DNA of 64,000 nucleotides from Tillandsia leiboldiana (taxonomy: Eukaryota; Streptophyta; Magnoliopsida; Poales; Bromeliaceae): assembly GCA_029204045.2 (NCBI GenBank), contig CM055061.1, positions 47,888,977 to 47,952,976 on the forward strand, given 5' to 3'. Position numbers and translations under genes: made by a program. Of this stretch, positions 23,344 to 36,690 are shown piece by piece. Within the stretch, counting starts at the first letter, position 1, and every line of letters starts with the position of its first letter. The notes beneath the pieces were generated by a model, which saw only the letters and a program-made list of their open reading frames with translations, did not search any database and had not been told where the DNA came from.

Positions 23344-24344
23344 CGCGATATGGGTGGTGGTGGATCGATTGGCCAAAGCGACACATTTATTACCAATCCA
23401 CACCACGTGGTCAAGGGACAAGTTGGCGCAATTGTACATTGATGAGATCATGCGCCTACATAGAGTACCCATCTCTATCGTGTCGGATCGGGATTCCCGA
23501 TTCGTCTCACAGTTTTGGAAGAGTTTTCATGGGACTCTTGGGATACGCCTTGATTTTAGCACATCATATCATCATCAGAGCGATGGGCAATCAGAGAGGA
23601 CCAATCAAATCCTCGAGGACATGTTGAGGGCGTGTGTGCTAGATTATGGTGTCGGATGGCAGCAGTATTTGTCTATGGTGGAGTTCGCCTACAACAATAG
23701 CTTCCAGCCCATATCAAGATGGCACCATTTGAGGCATTGTATGGCAGAAAATGCCGATCTCCATTGCATTAGAGCGAGGTCGGCGAGAAATTAGTATTGG
23801 GCCCCGATGTATTACAAGAGGCCAAGGAAAAACTAAGAATTGTGCATCATAGGCTATTGATGGCGCAAAGTCGGCAAAAGAGTTATTCCGACAAAAGGTG
23901 ACGTGACTTGGAATTTGGCGTGGGCGACCATGTATTCTTGAAGGCTTTACCCACAAGGGGCGTAGTGCGATTTGGAATGCGGGGAAAGTTAACTCCTAGT
24001 TTTATTGGCCCTTATGAGATATTGGAGCAGGTCGGCCCTGTGGCTTACAGAGTGGCATTGCTCCCGGAGTTGGCGGAAGTACACGATGTCTTCTATGTAT
24101 CCCAGTTCCGCCAGAGTAAGGTCATGACCCGGCTCACGTTATTGACTATCCCCCATTGGATCTACGGAAGGATTTGAGCTATGATGAGTACCCGCGGAAG
24201 ATAGTCGACCGCAAAGAGAAGAGTTTGAGAAACCGCTCCATCCCGTACGTAAAGGTGTTGTGGACTAACCACGGTGATCAAGAGGCCACTTGGGAGCTGG
24301 AGAGCGCAATGCGGGAGCGGCATCCTCACTTATTCGAGAATTAA
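23344..24344 (+). pseudogene. G integrase core and chromodomain-like C-terminus
   Basis: The integrase core reads IWVVVDRLAKATHLLPIHTT, then ISIVSDRDSRFVSQFWKSF, YHHQSDGQSERTNQILEDML and EFAYNNSF, followed by a frameshift near 23720 into MAPFEALYGRKCRSPL. The GPYEILEQVGPVAYRVALL and VHDVFYVSQFR blocks are the integrase C-terminal (GPY/F) part. After another shift the end reads IPYVKVLWTNHGDQEATWEL, the chromodomain-like tail that targets chromoviruses to chromatin. At least two frameshifts and two TGA stops (near 23890) inactivate it. Confidence 0.85.
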
Positions 24345-24388
24345 GCTAAGGTATGTGAGATTTTAGTTTCGCGGACGAAACTCCTATA

Positions 24389-24400
24389 AGGAAAGAGGGA
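24389..24400 (+). other. Polypurine tract of G
   Basis: AAGGAAAGAGGGA-type purine run (AGGAAAGAGGGA) directly before the LTR start TGTAGTGCATCG, following the GCGGACGAAACTCC signature. Confidence 0.75.
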
Positions 24401-26833
24401 TGTAGTGCATCGACTTTCGCTAAAGTGGCAAAGTGCGGGTAAGTCACCCTGAATATGTTTAAAAATATGATGGAAATGAGCTTGAGCAAGTTTGGTTCGA
24501 AGCAAATCGCATTCGAATTAAAGTTGAGTCAGAAATGGGCGAAAACAGCCAAGTCTGAAGAGTTAGACAGGTTTTAGACTCCCAAAATGTCTTGCGGGCA
24601 CCCAGAGCACAGTAGCAGGCGCAAGCACGAGTGCCTTGTCCGTGCATTCGGACTCTCAACCCGAGAGCTTGATTTTTGGTGCGCGCGGATTTTCGGACGC
24701 CCGGGGTGTCCTATGGGCGCCCGGATGAACAGTGGCGGGCGTAGGGTGAGGGTGCCTCGAACCGTCCGGATGAGCAGTAGCTCTGATGATTTGGACACCC
24801 GGACAGGGTCGTGAGTGCCCGAAACGCGCGGAGATTGGCGTGAATTGGAGGAAAATAGTGGATTTTCATGGGGGCATTTGGGTTATTTAACACCTTCTGC
24901 TACAGCCACCCACCCTTGACAAAAACCCTCTCTCTCACTCTCTTTCTTCCTCACATTTTCTCTCATTCCTTTTTCCTCTCTCTCTCTCCCTGCGTTTTCT
25001 CTCCAGAGAAGAAGCAGCAGCGGCGACAGTGAGTAGGAAGGAGCACTGTAGAGTGCTTGAGCTAAAGGTTTGATCTCCAAACAGCAAGAAAATGGTGAAA
25101 AAGACCTCAAGGAAGGCTTTAGAGAGAAGAAAAAATCCTTTTCCCATCTCATTTGGCTAAGAGCTCAAGAAAGATATGTGGGAAAAATTTAGGATTTCGA
25201 GATTTTTAGATTTTTATGAATCTAGAAGAGATGAAATAATCTCTTATGGGTTTTATCCCATTTTTAGGGGATTTCATGGTGAATCTAGAGATCAAGCCAC
25301 CTTTGCTTCAAAGAACATCCAAGGTGAGGGATTTTGCGGAAAATGGTGATCTCTACTCTTTTCCTTTACTTTTCAAAACTAGAAGTATGATAGTAAGAAT
25401 AGATATGTAGAGAACGCATAGCTATTGAGTAAGCTAGGGTTTAACCCTAAGAGGATTATGTAAATAAAATCTAGTTGTAGGTTGTTCTTGCATGGAATGT
25501 GTGGCATATGGACTTAGGAGAAAACCTAGGTTAAAGGGTGAAATGTGTGGAATGAAACCTAGAAAAAAGTTTAGGTTAAAATGAGTGGCATTTAACTTAG
25601 GAAAAAATCTAAGGAGAAAATGTAGAGCTTCAACAGAGTCTTCGAATTCTAAAGTTAGAGTGATATATCAACATTTAGTTTCCTTGGTGACAATTAGTGA
25701 CCCTAGAGTAAAGAATTTAGGGTGAATGTGCAAAATTGAGTAAACAAGAAGACTCTTAACTTAAACTGGTGTCCTTGGGGCACCTTAGCTATCCTAGAGT
25801 AAATAACCTAGGGTAAAAGAGGAAATATAAAAAGAGAATGAAAATGACACATTCGAATTTGAGACTCGTAATTTAGAAGGTTTGCGCTGATGCCGACTCC
25901 TAGGTCACGGGCCCACTAGGTGAGGTACTTCCATAAGGTTAAAAAGGTAAAAGGTAATGTAAATGCACCTTTGGATTTGAGGCTCGTCATTTGGGGTGAG
26001 CGCACATAGTGGCCCATAGGGCATGGGCCCATCGGACGAGATACTTTCGATAGGTTAAAGATAAAATCTATTGCAAATGGCGTCTTCGAATTTAAGACTC
26101 GTTAATTGAAAGCATGGCTCCTAGGGCACGAGTCCGTCGAACGAGATACTTTCGAAAGGCTAAAAGTTAAAGAAAAAGAAAGTGACCAAATGTGGTCGGG
26201 TTAGGTGTAACCCTTATAGCAGCATAGTTGGCGAGTTGTGGTATAGTGGCCTAGTGTGGCATGGCATGATAGTATATTGACATTGAGTATGGACAATAGT
26301 GTAGTGATTTTCATATCAACATGCTAGTATAGTATTTACTGTTTTCTTATTATCTTGCTACAATTGCTTTTATTGGACCAAGAGGTGGAGAACATATTTC
26401 TCGGTGGATGAACCCGCTGAAAACTATTCGTAGTTCTCACACCCCGTTGGTTTCCACTTTTTGCAGATCTAGATACAAACGGTGAGGCACACGACAAGGG
26501 CAAGAGTCCAGCAGCTTAGAGACCTAAAGGATCTAGTGGTATTTTTACCTATTTTTACATTTTGAGTGAACTATATATTTTGTGAGGTTAAGCAAAAGAA
26601 AATTATAACTAATATTATATTAAGATGTTCACTCTTATACGTTACTTTCAACTTGTTATAAATTTTTTATTTAAATTTTGAATGTTATAGTTTTAGATAT
26701 TGTCTCTCATTGTACACTTTGTATTGATTGAGATAGTTGTTCCGTTCCTTTCGGGTATAATGGAGATCATGCATGATTGACAGGTTTGTTAGCGTGCCCG
26801 AACAGACCAAATTGACGGTCTCGGAGCATGACA
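24401..26833 (+). repeat. 3' LTR of G
   Basis: 2433 bp from TGTAGTGCATCG to GGAGCATGACA. It contains a GC-rich U3, a TTATTTAAC box near 24888 and a pyrimidine-rich leader (about 24925-25000). Three diverged repeats in 25850-26170 share GACTCGT and GAGATACTTTCG-type phrases. The 5' LTR is not in the window, so age cannot be estimated. Confidence 0.75.
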
Positions 26834-27563
26834 GTACGCGTCCGCACGACCACAAAATACGAAAACACTACAATGAATCTTAAACTAAATGCAACATAAC
26901 TTTGTATGAGATTACACAAACAATAAATGTGCTGAGAAAGCACAATGACAAAAATTATTCAATTTTATATGTAATATTACATTTTGCATATTGCCACGAA
27001 TCAAATATTATATTTTTTACACTTATACCAAAAAAACAAAAAAAGCATATCTCTGTATACTTTCGTCCTAATTCAATTTTATCGACTTACACCTGGATGA
27101 ACCTAAATACCAAACAAGTTAATCTAAATCTAACAATTATTCCAAACTATTAATCCTATAATGTAGGATATCTCATTTGAAATTGAAGCTAAACTAGTCC
27201 ACAGTTCACAAAGGACCTACTATAAGAAATTAACCTATAATTTACAAAAAAATCATTTTAAATTGAATAAAACTAGTCCACGGCTCACAAAGTATCCACT
27301 ATTACAACTTAACTTCGTTATGCGACTCAAAATGCTTAATTCCACGTTACCAGTACGCTAGATAATCCTTGTTACGCGTGCAAAATCTTAAACATCTAAC
27401 AATGTCCAACCATTTGGGTTTAAAAATAACTAAGAATACTCTTGAACATTAAAAATGGTTCAAGTTACACCGACATGTATGTATAGGCTTTAAAAGAGTA
27501 ACTCATCTCGCAAATAGCCACCATTAACATACTACACAATTATGCTATTCCCCATCACAATTA
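26834..27563. other. AT-rich spacer downstream of the bZIP gene
   Basis: No gene recognised. An ~80-bp diverged tandem pair lies at about 27187-27320 (AACTAGTCCAC.G.TCACAAAG, then ACTATTA.AA.TTAAC). The 3' untranslated region of the bZIP gene should lie just below 27564. Confidence 0.5.
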
Positions 27564-30500
27564 TTAATTAACAAGATGAGGCCCTGAATTCTTGAATGGG
27601 AGGACACATGAATAGGTGACATACTTCACACTATCCAGCAGCACGACGACGAAGATACGCGAAAGAGACTTGGGAGAAGAGATTCTCCCATCTCCTCCGT
27701 CCCCGGCGCCGGCCTCTCTCGGATCAGCTAGAATAGATACCACTACGGACGAAACGAGCTTGTTATCATGTGAGTTCCGGCTTTCCGAAGGCTTCTCTGT
27801 GTTGTTGAGAGTTTTTCCGGTGAGCGGGATCGGGTCCTTGTACATTATCCTCCTGTTCTTGATCTTCCCTGTGAGCCGAGATTGAGGGTGGTTCTCAGTG
27901 GAATTGAGTATTGAGGAAGCATTAGCAATTGAGGTAGCAGGGACAATGCCGCTCGGTTGAGCAGAGGCCGGAGAGACTTCGAATTGGAACACCTCCGTGC
28001 ACATTCCAGAACTTAGTATCGGGCCTGCCCAAATAAAATAAATGACAGACCACAAGAAATAAGAAAGGCTTCAAAATCATTATAGAATTAGAAATAAAAT
28101 AATAAGTAGAATACAAAAAAAGTAGGTTATCATGCATTCACTAAATGAATATTAAGTGAAAACTTGAGAGTACAGTAGAGGAAAAATGTCTGATGATATG
28201 CTCAACAGCAACTTTCCTACAACAAATACTATTCCCTTCACTTATGTTCTCATCACAACACGAGTTGGAATAAGATTTGATGGAGTTGGGTGACATTGTC
28301 TACCAAACATACACTAAATTGACTACATTTCCATAAGCTTTAAGTTAGGTGGCATTGTCTTTCGAACTAACACAACATTGATTACATTTCCATAAGCTCT
28401 TTCATTACCAAGATCCAGAGGACAGCAACTTACACTAAATTAATTACATTTCCATAAATTGTTCATTACCAAGATCCACAAAACAGAACAAGCATACTGA
28501 TGCAAAAATATATTAACCCTAGAGTCCACATAGAATTCTTTTGGAGATTTAGATACATCAAGCATCAAGCCGAACAGTTGATATGTGACATCAAATCTCT
28601 AGAAGATATGACAATGATGAACCCTATTACGAGACTAAATTTTGAAAGATTTGGCTAAGTTGAAATTGTTGAAAAGTAACAACATAGAGGAGTTGGTGAA
28701 AATTATGAGATAATATAAGTAGCAATTTCTACAGCATGATATTGCTCCCCATAAAATAAGACGAGTACTTTTAATACTTATACCAACAGATATTAACTTT
28801 GTGAGAAAAATCATAACTCAAAAAAGAATCTTATGATGTGTTCACATAACTTAGATGAAGTATTAAAGACATTAAATATTGGATCTCTAGGTGAATATTC
28901 AGCACTCTGGCTCAAAATTTGCACAAAGAAGATAAGGCATTTAATCACAATAAGTGACTCAACTAACTTACGCACTATTAATGGATGAAATGGTTGAAAG
29001 AATATTGAGCCATAATCCTGATATAAAGTAACAAAAAGAACATTCAAGAGAACTTACAGACTAAAAGATGCAACTTGTTTTCCCTATTTGACAAATGGAT
29101 TAAAGCTACTGAGAATTTTCAATTCAACTTCTCTTCCATAATTACCAGATTCTCAACTATGACTATCACAATAGTCTGTCGTAACAATATGCTTAAATTT
29201 ATCTACTTGTTGACAACTAAATTTCATCCTCCAATGGACTGAACCACCTTTATGAAAGGAAAAATCCTCATCCAGTTAACTGGCATTAAGTCACTAGGCA
29301 ACACCTTTTTCTTTGAACTACACAAAACAGAGGCCTTCAATCCAAAAGGATTGACGCCGAACGTTCAAGCAAAAGCCCGCTTATTCTTCTCAAAATGTTA
29401 ATTTGCTCTTTTGGGAATCGCAATGTTTAAATCATTCCATTACAAAAAAAATGATAAATTAACTGAACTTGAGTTGCTTAGAGTCTTAGACATAAAAATT
29501 GGTGTTACTCCACTTAATAAAATTTTCATTCCACTTAATGAAGTGACCTAGATTTTTAACCTAAAGCCACAAAATGTGTCATCAAATTTTGGCCACTGAA
29601 TATTATTGATGAACACGAATATTCAAATATATTCAACTGGGTCTAAATGCAAGATTGAATACATTCAAATTTCGGCCACAATCATTCAGTATTCCTCACC
29701 ATGCAAGTCAAAGGCAATATTTAGGACCTTTTGGGTGAAAATAATCCAATTTCACACCTATTAAGCCAGATATAACCATGTAAAGTGCTAATGCTAATAT
29801 CCTATTCTTCTATTACTCTACAATATGGTCAACAAGTCCAGTGATTAGATAGATAATTAGATGATAACTACAATAAAATTCCAATATAAACAGAAGTAGA
29901 TGCTTTTTTAAAACAACAAAACTAGTGCAACTTATATATACATATACCCGTCTGCTTTTCTTACCTGCCATTCCTTCGCTGAACCATTGTGGTAATGAGC
30001 CATCAGGCAGTGACGATTTCACATTTTTTCCATGGGCATCTCCAGAATCAGAAGCTAGAGCTCTCAGATGTTCAACAGAGCCCTTGTATGAGTTAAAATG
30101 CTCTTCCATCTCCTTCCCAGATTCGGATACAGCCAATGATGATGCTACGTAACTAGCAAGAGCCAAACTGGTATCATTATTCTCTTTACTTGCCGATTGC
30201 CTCACCTGATCTTTAGACTCACTATGAGCCATTGCTCTCTCACTAGCAAGCACGGAATGGATTATTAAATTGCCGTTAATCTTGACATGCTTCCCATTTC
30301 TTGGCACATATAACAAAGCAGGCAGACTCTCGGATGAGTTCTTCGATAATCCAGGCTGGCATTTCTTACCATTAATACCATCACTACCACTTTCCCCAAA
30401 ATTGAACTTCCCACCACAAATTTCGATCTGATCTGTGCTATTACCACTACCACCACGGCTACTCACACTCAAAACCTTCCCATGAGATCCACCAAAGTTC

Positions 30501-31516
30501 CCACTTTTACCCACATCAAATCGATCCGACACTGAATTTCTACTCTCCCCGATCCTACGATCTACCACTGGAACTACAGCTCCAAAGAACAGTACAACCA
30601 CCAACAAACCCAAAAGGCTGATGCTAGGTAGCTTCTTGGTCTTGCTCTCCCCCTTCTTACTTTCACTCCTCTTGGCCTTTGGTGCAGGTGCAGGCTGTTG
30701 GGGCTTCAATCTAGGTATAGGGACGAGCGGAACATGCGAACCCTGCTGCCGCAAAGCGTAACCGGGAATCCAAGGGAAATGGAGAGGCGCCATGGGGTAA
30801 ACAGATTGGGGGGGACAATTCGGCCCCGCATTGCCACCCAGCTGCTGCCTTAGGGTTAGGTTTTCCGCCATGATGTAGGAGATCTTTGCATTGAGCTCGT
30901 TGATCGTGGACTGCATCGACTTCACCTTCTCCTCGAGCTCCTCCACGTAGAGCTTCTTCCTCTGCCTCGACAGCTGCGCGCTCTCGCGATTCCGCATCAG
31001 CCGCGCCTTCCTCTTGTCCTCGTCCTCGTCCCCGTCCCCCGCGTCGTCGACGCACGAGACAGAGTTCGATTCGGGGCTAAGGTTAGGGTTCGGGGACCCC
31101 GCGTCCTCCTTCTGCTTCTTCCGCTTCACGCCGCGGCGGGCTTTGCCGTTGCCATCCGCGCACACGCCGGAATCCGGCGATCCGGCGGCGGAGTCGCCGA
31201 ATTCCGGTGACGCGGGGCCGCCGCTGGCGTCCGCGGCGGACGCCGGCGGCGAGGAAGACGACGAGGCCCCGGAGCCCTCGTTGAACTCCGGAGACGGGGA
31301 GCCGTCGCGTCGCTCGGGAGAGAGGAGGAAGTCATCGACGGAGAAATCGACGTCGATGTCGAAGTCGTCGAAAAAGGGATCTGTAGGAAGCGGGAGATCA
31401 TCAGAGAAGAGGTCCGGATCGAAGAAGGGAGGGTCGGAGGGATCGATCGCAGCGTCGCAGTGGCTGTGGTGGGGGAGATCGAAGGAGGAGGGGGCGAGGA
31501 GAGCGGGTTCGGCCAT
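27564..31516 (-). CDS. Membrane-tethered bZIP transcription factor, bZIP17/bZIP28 type (two exons)
   Basis: Exon 1 is 31516-29965 and exon 2 is 28024-27564, giving 670 aa. The intron (29964-28025) has GT/AG borders, and the split Gly codon joins MAG to PILSSGM. From the N-terminus: an acidic, Pro/Ser-rich activation region (1-165); a basic region with RKARLMRNRESAQLSRQRKK (about 169-188) and leucine zipper to about 226; a Lys/Pro-rich stretch; one membrane segment (about 297-316, SISLLGLLVVVLFFGAVVP); and a ~350-residue lumenal part. RRIM at 575-578 stands where the family has its site-1 protease site (RRIL-like). Known members sit in the ER and, under ER stress or heat, move to the Golgi, are cut by S1P and S2P, and activate chaperone genes. 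The role here is inferred from that architecture. The length fits Arabidopsis bZIP28 (about 675 aa). The start has a CGCCATGGC context. The very GC-rich first exon is typical of grasses and relatives. Confidence 0.92.
28025..29964 (-). other. Intron of the bZIP gene
   Basis: 1940 bp, AT-rich, GTAAGA donor (reverse of 29964-29959) and TTTGGGCAG acceptor. It contains three diverged tandem units at about 28311-28490 sharing GATTACATTTCCATAA and CATTACCAAGATCCA. I see no gene or transposon end in it. Confidence 0.8.
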
Positions 31517-31521
31517 GGCGA

Positions 31522-31536
31522 TTAGGGTTTTGGCAT
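31522..31536 (-). promoter_or_regulatory. Four-codon uORF in the bZIP leader
   Basis: ATGCCAAAACCCTAA (Met-Pro-Lys-Pro-stop) ends five bases before the main ATG. A minimal uORF so close to the start could reduce translation of the main frame. Its use depends on the transcription start lying upstream, which I infer from the TATA box at 31661. Confidence 0.5.
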
Positions 31537-31660
31537 CGGAGAGGTGGAGGAGGAGGAGATGGGTTTGGGGGTTCGTTCTTTTTGGGTTGACGCGCCTGGA
31601 GACGCAGTCGCGAGGGGGATTCGGGAACCTTCGGAGCGTTTTATTAATTATTAATTATTA

Positions 31661-31667
<7 letters not shown>
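31661..31667 (-). promoter_or_regulatory. Possible TATA box of the bZIP gene
   Basis: TATAAAT on the minus strand, about 145 bases upstream of the ATG, giving an expected leader of roughly 115 bases. It lies at the edge of an (AT)n run, so the exact element is uncertain. Confidence 0.35.
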
Positions 31668-31698
<31 letters not shown>

Positions 31699-31702
<4 letters not shown>

Positions 31703-31869
31703 CAATGCTATCTGTACACCCCGAAGGGGTGTACATCATACACCTCCATCATTTTAATGGTGACGATACTTTTTACGGGTCACATCAAGTGACCCATCAT
31801 CACACCCCCACCCTTAGATGGGTGGGATGTATGATGTACACCCCGAAAGGGGTGTACACATAGCATTTT

Positions 31870-31873
<4 letters not shown>
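31699..31873. mobile_element. MITE-A: short inverted-repeat element in the bZIP promoter
   Basis: Terminal inverted repeats of about 40-45 bases (AATGCTATCTGTACACCCC... against AATGCTATGTGTACACCCC...). Each end also holds its own palindrome, GTACACCCC-GAA-GGGGTGTAC on the left and one with an extra A on the right. The element sits inside a (TA)n microsatellite, which would give TA target duplications. No coding capacity. Superfamily not determined. Confidence 0.75.
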
Positions 31874-32586
<713 letters not shown>

Positions 32587-32599
32587 TCTCTCTCTCTCT

Positions 32600-32658
<59 letters not shown>

Positions 32659-32667
32659 AAGAGAGAG

Positions 32668-32758
32668 TAGAGTTTATATATTTTTAAAAGTACAAATCCA
32701 ATCATGCTTGTGATTTTTTTACCATTGAATTTGTATTGTGATTTGTGCTATTATAAAG
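32668..32758. mobile_element. MITE-B copy 2: left half only, cut by an LTR
   Basis: GTAGAGTTTATATATTTTTAAAAG and the rest of the left half match copies 1 and 3, then stop at GTGCTATTATAAAG where the minus-strand LTR begins (TGTCACGCC at 32759). The right half is not found in the window. Confidence 0.7.
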
Positions 32759-33459
32759 TGTCACGCCCCGGGTGTAAACCAAAATCCGGGCCCGTTCACA
32801 GATCCGCCGTGCACACGAAATTTTCCGTGTACACGAAGCGTCGGTAACCTGCTCAGATATAAAAGATATAATAATAGAGCATAAAAATAGAGCTGAACTA
32901 AAACTACTGCATCTCAGACTGAAACTGGAAATAAAGTAAAGTACAACTGTAAATAAAATACAAGTGTCTCTCCCAGCTCACCGAAAATATACAACAAGCT
33001 GGCTAAAGTCAGACCCAAAAATGAAAGTACAACTGTCTGAGAATATAGGGGTACAACCAAAAGTACAACCACACTCGCGGTCGGGGCAGACGATCTATCT
33101 AATCCGTGATCCCCTTACCTCGATCTGCCGCTGACGGTTCAGCAACTCCTGCAGAAGACTCTGCAAAACAAAGGGAGAAAAAGGGAAAAAGGACAATGGG
33201 GGTGAGAACTACTATAAAACCAGTAGCCTCCCCTAGTGGGTAAAGCCTCAAACTCCGACACACCCACTAGGTCTACAGAGGCAAAAGGGAAAGAAAGGTG
33301 CTAAGCTAAAACAGAACTGCTGATAAAATGAAGTTACCACTACTATGCCTCTAAATGCAGTGCCAGAAGGAGTAAGTATATGAATGCATCAGTAAAAATG
33401 TCTGCCTGAATGAACCCAATCAATGGACCAGTAAGAACTGGTACTGCCTGCTCTGCTGT
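32759..33459 (-). mobile_element. R2: 3'-terminal part of a minus-strand long LTR
   Basis: Begins TGTCACGCCCCGGGTGTAAACC and follows solo LTR S (20143-20840) closely, including the CTCAGATATAAAAGATATAAT phrase and TCTCCCAGCTCACC. It is replaced near 33460 by plus-strand LTR sequence. Confidence 0.7.
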
Positions 33460-34197
33460 CCTTTTTGGGCAGTCACGGACGCCCTACGTAAGTCCAGTCC
33501 TCCGTGGATGTAATGGCAGTAGGTGGGCACGGGTTTGACTGGACCCTTTGTGACAGTCAGTGTAGATTAGGTGATTGTATTATTGAGAGATAGTAGATGC
33601 ATCATGTTCCATCTGTACCACCCTTTGAGCATTTAGATAGAGGCATTGTAGCTGTAGAGTTATTTCCAGCCCTTTTCTTTTCAGTACTACATTTGTTACT
33701 TTATGCCTCTAGTAGACTTAGTGGGCAGACCATCGGGCTTGTTGGCGGTACCCACTGAGAACTACGTGACGGTATAGTTCTCACACCCATGGTTGGTGAC
33801 TTTCTCCAGGGACCCCTTCTCCAGTTCCTGCTGCTCCTGTTGTTGATCCATCTGATCGAGGTAAGGGAGTCGCGAGCTAGATCCCTACTCGTCTCCAGCG
33901 AGAGTATAGACGTACCCCTTTTGGTGATGTGTTAGTACTGTCAGAGATTTTGGGATGTATCTTGTACTTTTTATTTTGAGAGTTTTATTTTGGAGAGACT
34001 GATATATTGTGAGGACCTGGAATGTACTATTTGGAGTTGTATGTATTTATTTCAGTAGTTTACTTTTCCGCTCTGATATCTGTATAGTGGTTAGTATGAT
34101 CTTTTGCAGGGTGGTCGCTTCGTCCATATGGGGCATCCCGTATGGGCGGCGGATCTGTTGGGGGCCCGGGTCGCAGTTTCGACGCCGGGGCGTGACA
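33460..34197 (+). mobile_element. P2: 3'-terminal part of a plus-strand long LTR
   Basis: Homologous to 6310-7122 and 13750-14577 (GGACGCCCTACGTAA, GGTACCCACTGAGAACT, GGGAGTCGCGAGCTAGATCC) and ends CCGGGGCGTGACA. Its 5' part is missing. The junction with R2 brings two LTR 3' ends into inverted arrangement. Confidence 0.7.
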
Positions 34198-34428
34198 ACT
34201 GTGCACGCCCGAATCCACGTGGCGGCCATCCAGCGACCAAGCGACAAGTGCCTGAAACTCCAAGATTGCGCCACGTGTCCTCTTCCGCCCCGCTCCGTGC
34301 GCCCGGTGCACGCCTGGCGGCTGCGCCCGCTAGTGGGAGAGCGCCATGTGTCCCACGTGGTCCACGCGCAGTCCACGCCCCCGGTCTACGCGCCGGGTCT
34401 TCTGGAAAGTGTCGGCCAATCATACGCT
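34198..34428 (-). mobile_element. R2: GC-rich U3 part of the minus-strand LTR, left of the copia insertion
   Basis: GC-rich stretch with CACGTGG or CACGTGT at 34218, 34270 and 34357, like the U3 of R (16160-16400). It ends with ACGCT, the target duplication of the copia element. Confidence 0.6.
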
Positions 34429-35660
34429 TGTTAGAAAAATAATCGCACTAAATCTGTTTGTGATTAAATTATCTAACTAGTTTTTGTTTAAATTTGAATA
34501 ACAGAACTTACCTTTAATCGCTATGAAAATTCCAGAAATTGTAGATAAAAATAAACCGAAATAAAATTGATCCGGAAACGTGCGAGGCACTGCCCTAAGA
34601 CGTATTTCCATCCTTCGTGCGGATTAATCGGAGATACCACCCCAAGGTACGACCGGAACTCCCCTTCCTACGAGCACGACCGCGGAAGAGGTTGACTAAG
34701 TTTCTTTCAACACCCGATAGTAAAAGAATATAAGAAAATGAAATCGAAATAAGAATCAAATATCTTTAAGATTTTTTTCTTTTTATTTCTCTTGCTTGTG
34801 TATGTGTATGAGTGTATATATATTAGCATATACACAATAATACTTATAGGTGTAAGGTGTAGGTGAAAATTGGAATTCTCAACATTCACATCACCCATAA
34901 AGAATAGTTAAGAGCCTATGAATGCAAAAAAACGTTTAAAACTTAATTAAGAATTTAATAATAATTAAATGATAATAAATGAGAATTAATAAAATTAAAA
35001 TTAACAATAAAATAATAAAAGTGATTATTGAGGGTTTTAGAAATTTTGAATATTATTCTAACAATCCCCAACAAAATTCAAAATTTCGAAATAAGAATTA
35101 AACTCAATAATTAAAATAAAATAAAATAAGATTATCGGGTGTTTATACTATGTAATAGGTAAGGTGTCTTTAAGAGACTTAACCTCACTTAGTGTAAGCA
35201 ATTTTTATCAGAAGGAATCGGAGTGAACTAGGTCTTGAACTACGTTCCTTTGACCCTGACTTCAACTGCCACACACACAGTACAGAATTCTCCGTCGCGA
35301 GTCTGTGCGTTAAAGGCCATACACAGTATCTTGATTTTTCATAAGAATTTATATGGACAGCCCACATCTCATAGTCGCGGCCTTATACGAATATTCTTAT
35401 ATAGGTGGTCTCCTCCAGGGATGTGTGTAGAGTCACATCTCGCAAAAATTATCGCCTCGGATTCCATTAAGAGCTGTAAGCTCAACCTCAACCACTACAC
35501 AGAGCACTACTCATCATAGGGATGGAATTGAAACTAAAGTTCCTTTGAATAAACTGTAGAAAGTGCTCTTTGGCCAACCTGACAGCTTATTTTTACCACA
35601 TTGACCTTCTTCAAGGGATCTCCTATCACAAAGGTTGGGTTCCCACTGCAGGAAGGCCCT

Positions 35661-35785
35661 TTATGGGCAAAGTCCCATCCCCCTCGATGACTCTAGGACT
35701 TTAGTCCTATTCAGGTCTTTCGTCAAGCAATCTGCAAGATTCTGTTCAGATCTGATAAAACTCAAAGAAACAATATCATAAAAAG
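35661..35785 (-). pseudogene. End of copia pol (RNase H C-terminus)
   Basis: The minus strand reads SLSFIRSEQNLADCLTKDLN followed by SRGMGLCP and a stop. This is the ADxLTKxL...SRGMGL ending of Ty1/copia polyproteins. The rest of pol is absent. Confidence 0.8.
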
Positions 35786-36000
35786 TTAGCAATCTAACAG
35801 ATTTTTGTTTCAATTTAATATGTCGACTAGTATTTGAATTTATTAATTTCTTTTTATAAAAATTAATTGCAGTTCGAAAATAGCACCGAATAGATATAAA
35901 ATTAAACTAAATTAAATATATGAAAGTATGCTTTGTGCTGACTAGTTAAAATTTTTTTTAAGTACAAACTTTGACTGCGGATTCAAATTCAGCTACAAAT

Positions 36001-36690
<690 letters not shown>

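Larger units (their letters stand above)
16801..26833 (+). mobile_element. G: older chromovirus-type Ty3/gypsy element, 5' part missing
   Basis: Reading plus strand, the order is gag with zinc knuckles, protease, reverse transcriptase, RNase H, integrase (split by solo LTR S), a chromodomain-like C-terminus, a PPT and a 2.4-kb 3' LTR. This order and the C-terminal KVLWTNHGDQEATWELE block identify the chromovirus lineage (Del/Tekay-like). The start of gag and the 5' LTR are not adjacent because R is inserted at 16800. Many in-frame stops make it non-functional. Confidence 0.85.

Noticed and set aside
31014..31661. 215-codon plus-strand frame opposite bZIP exon 1
   Set aside because: Shadow of the GC-rich coding exon; the minus strand encodes a clear bZIP protein.
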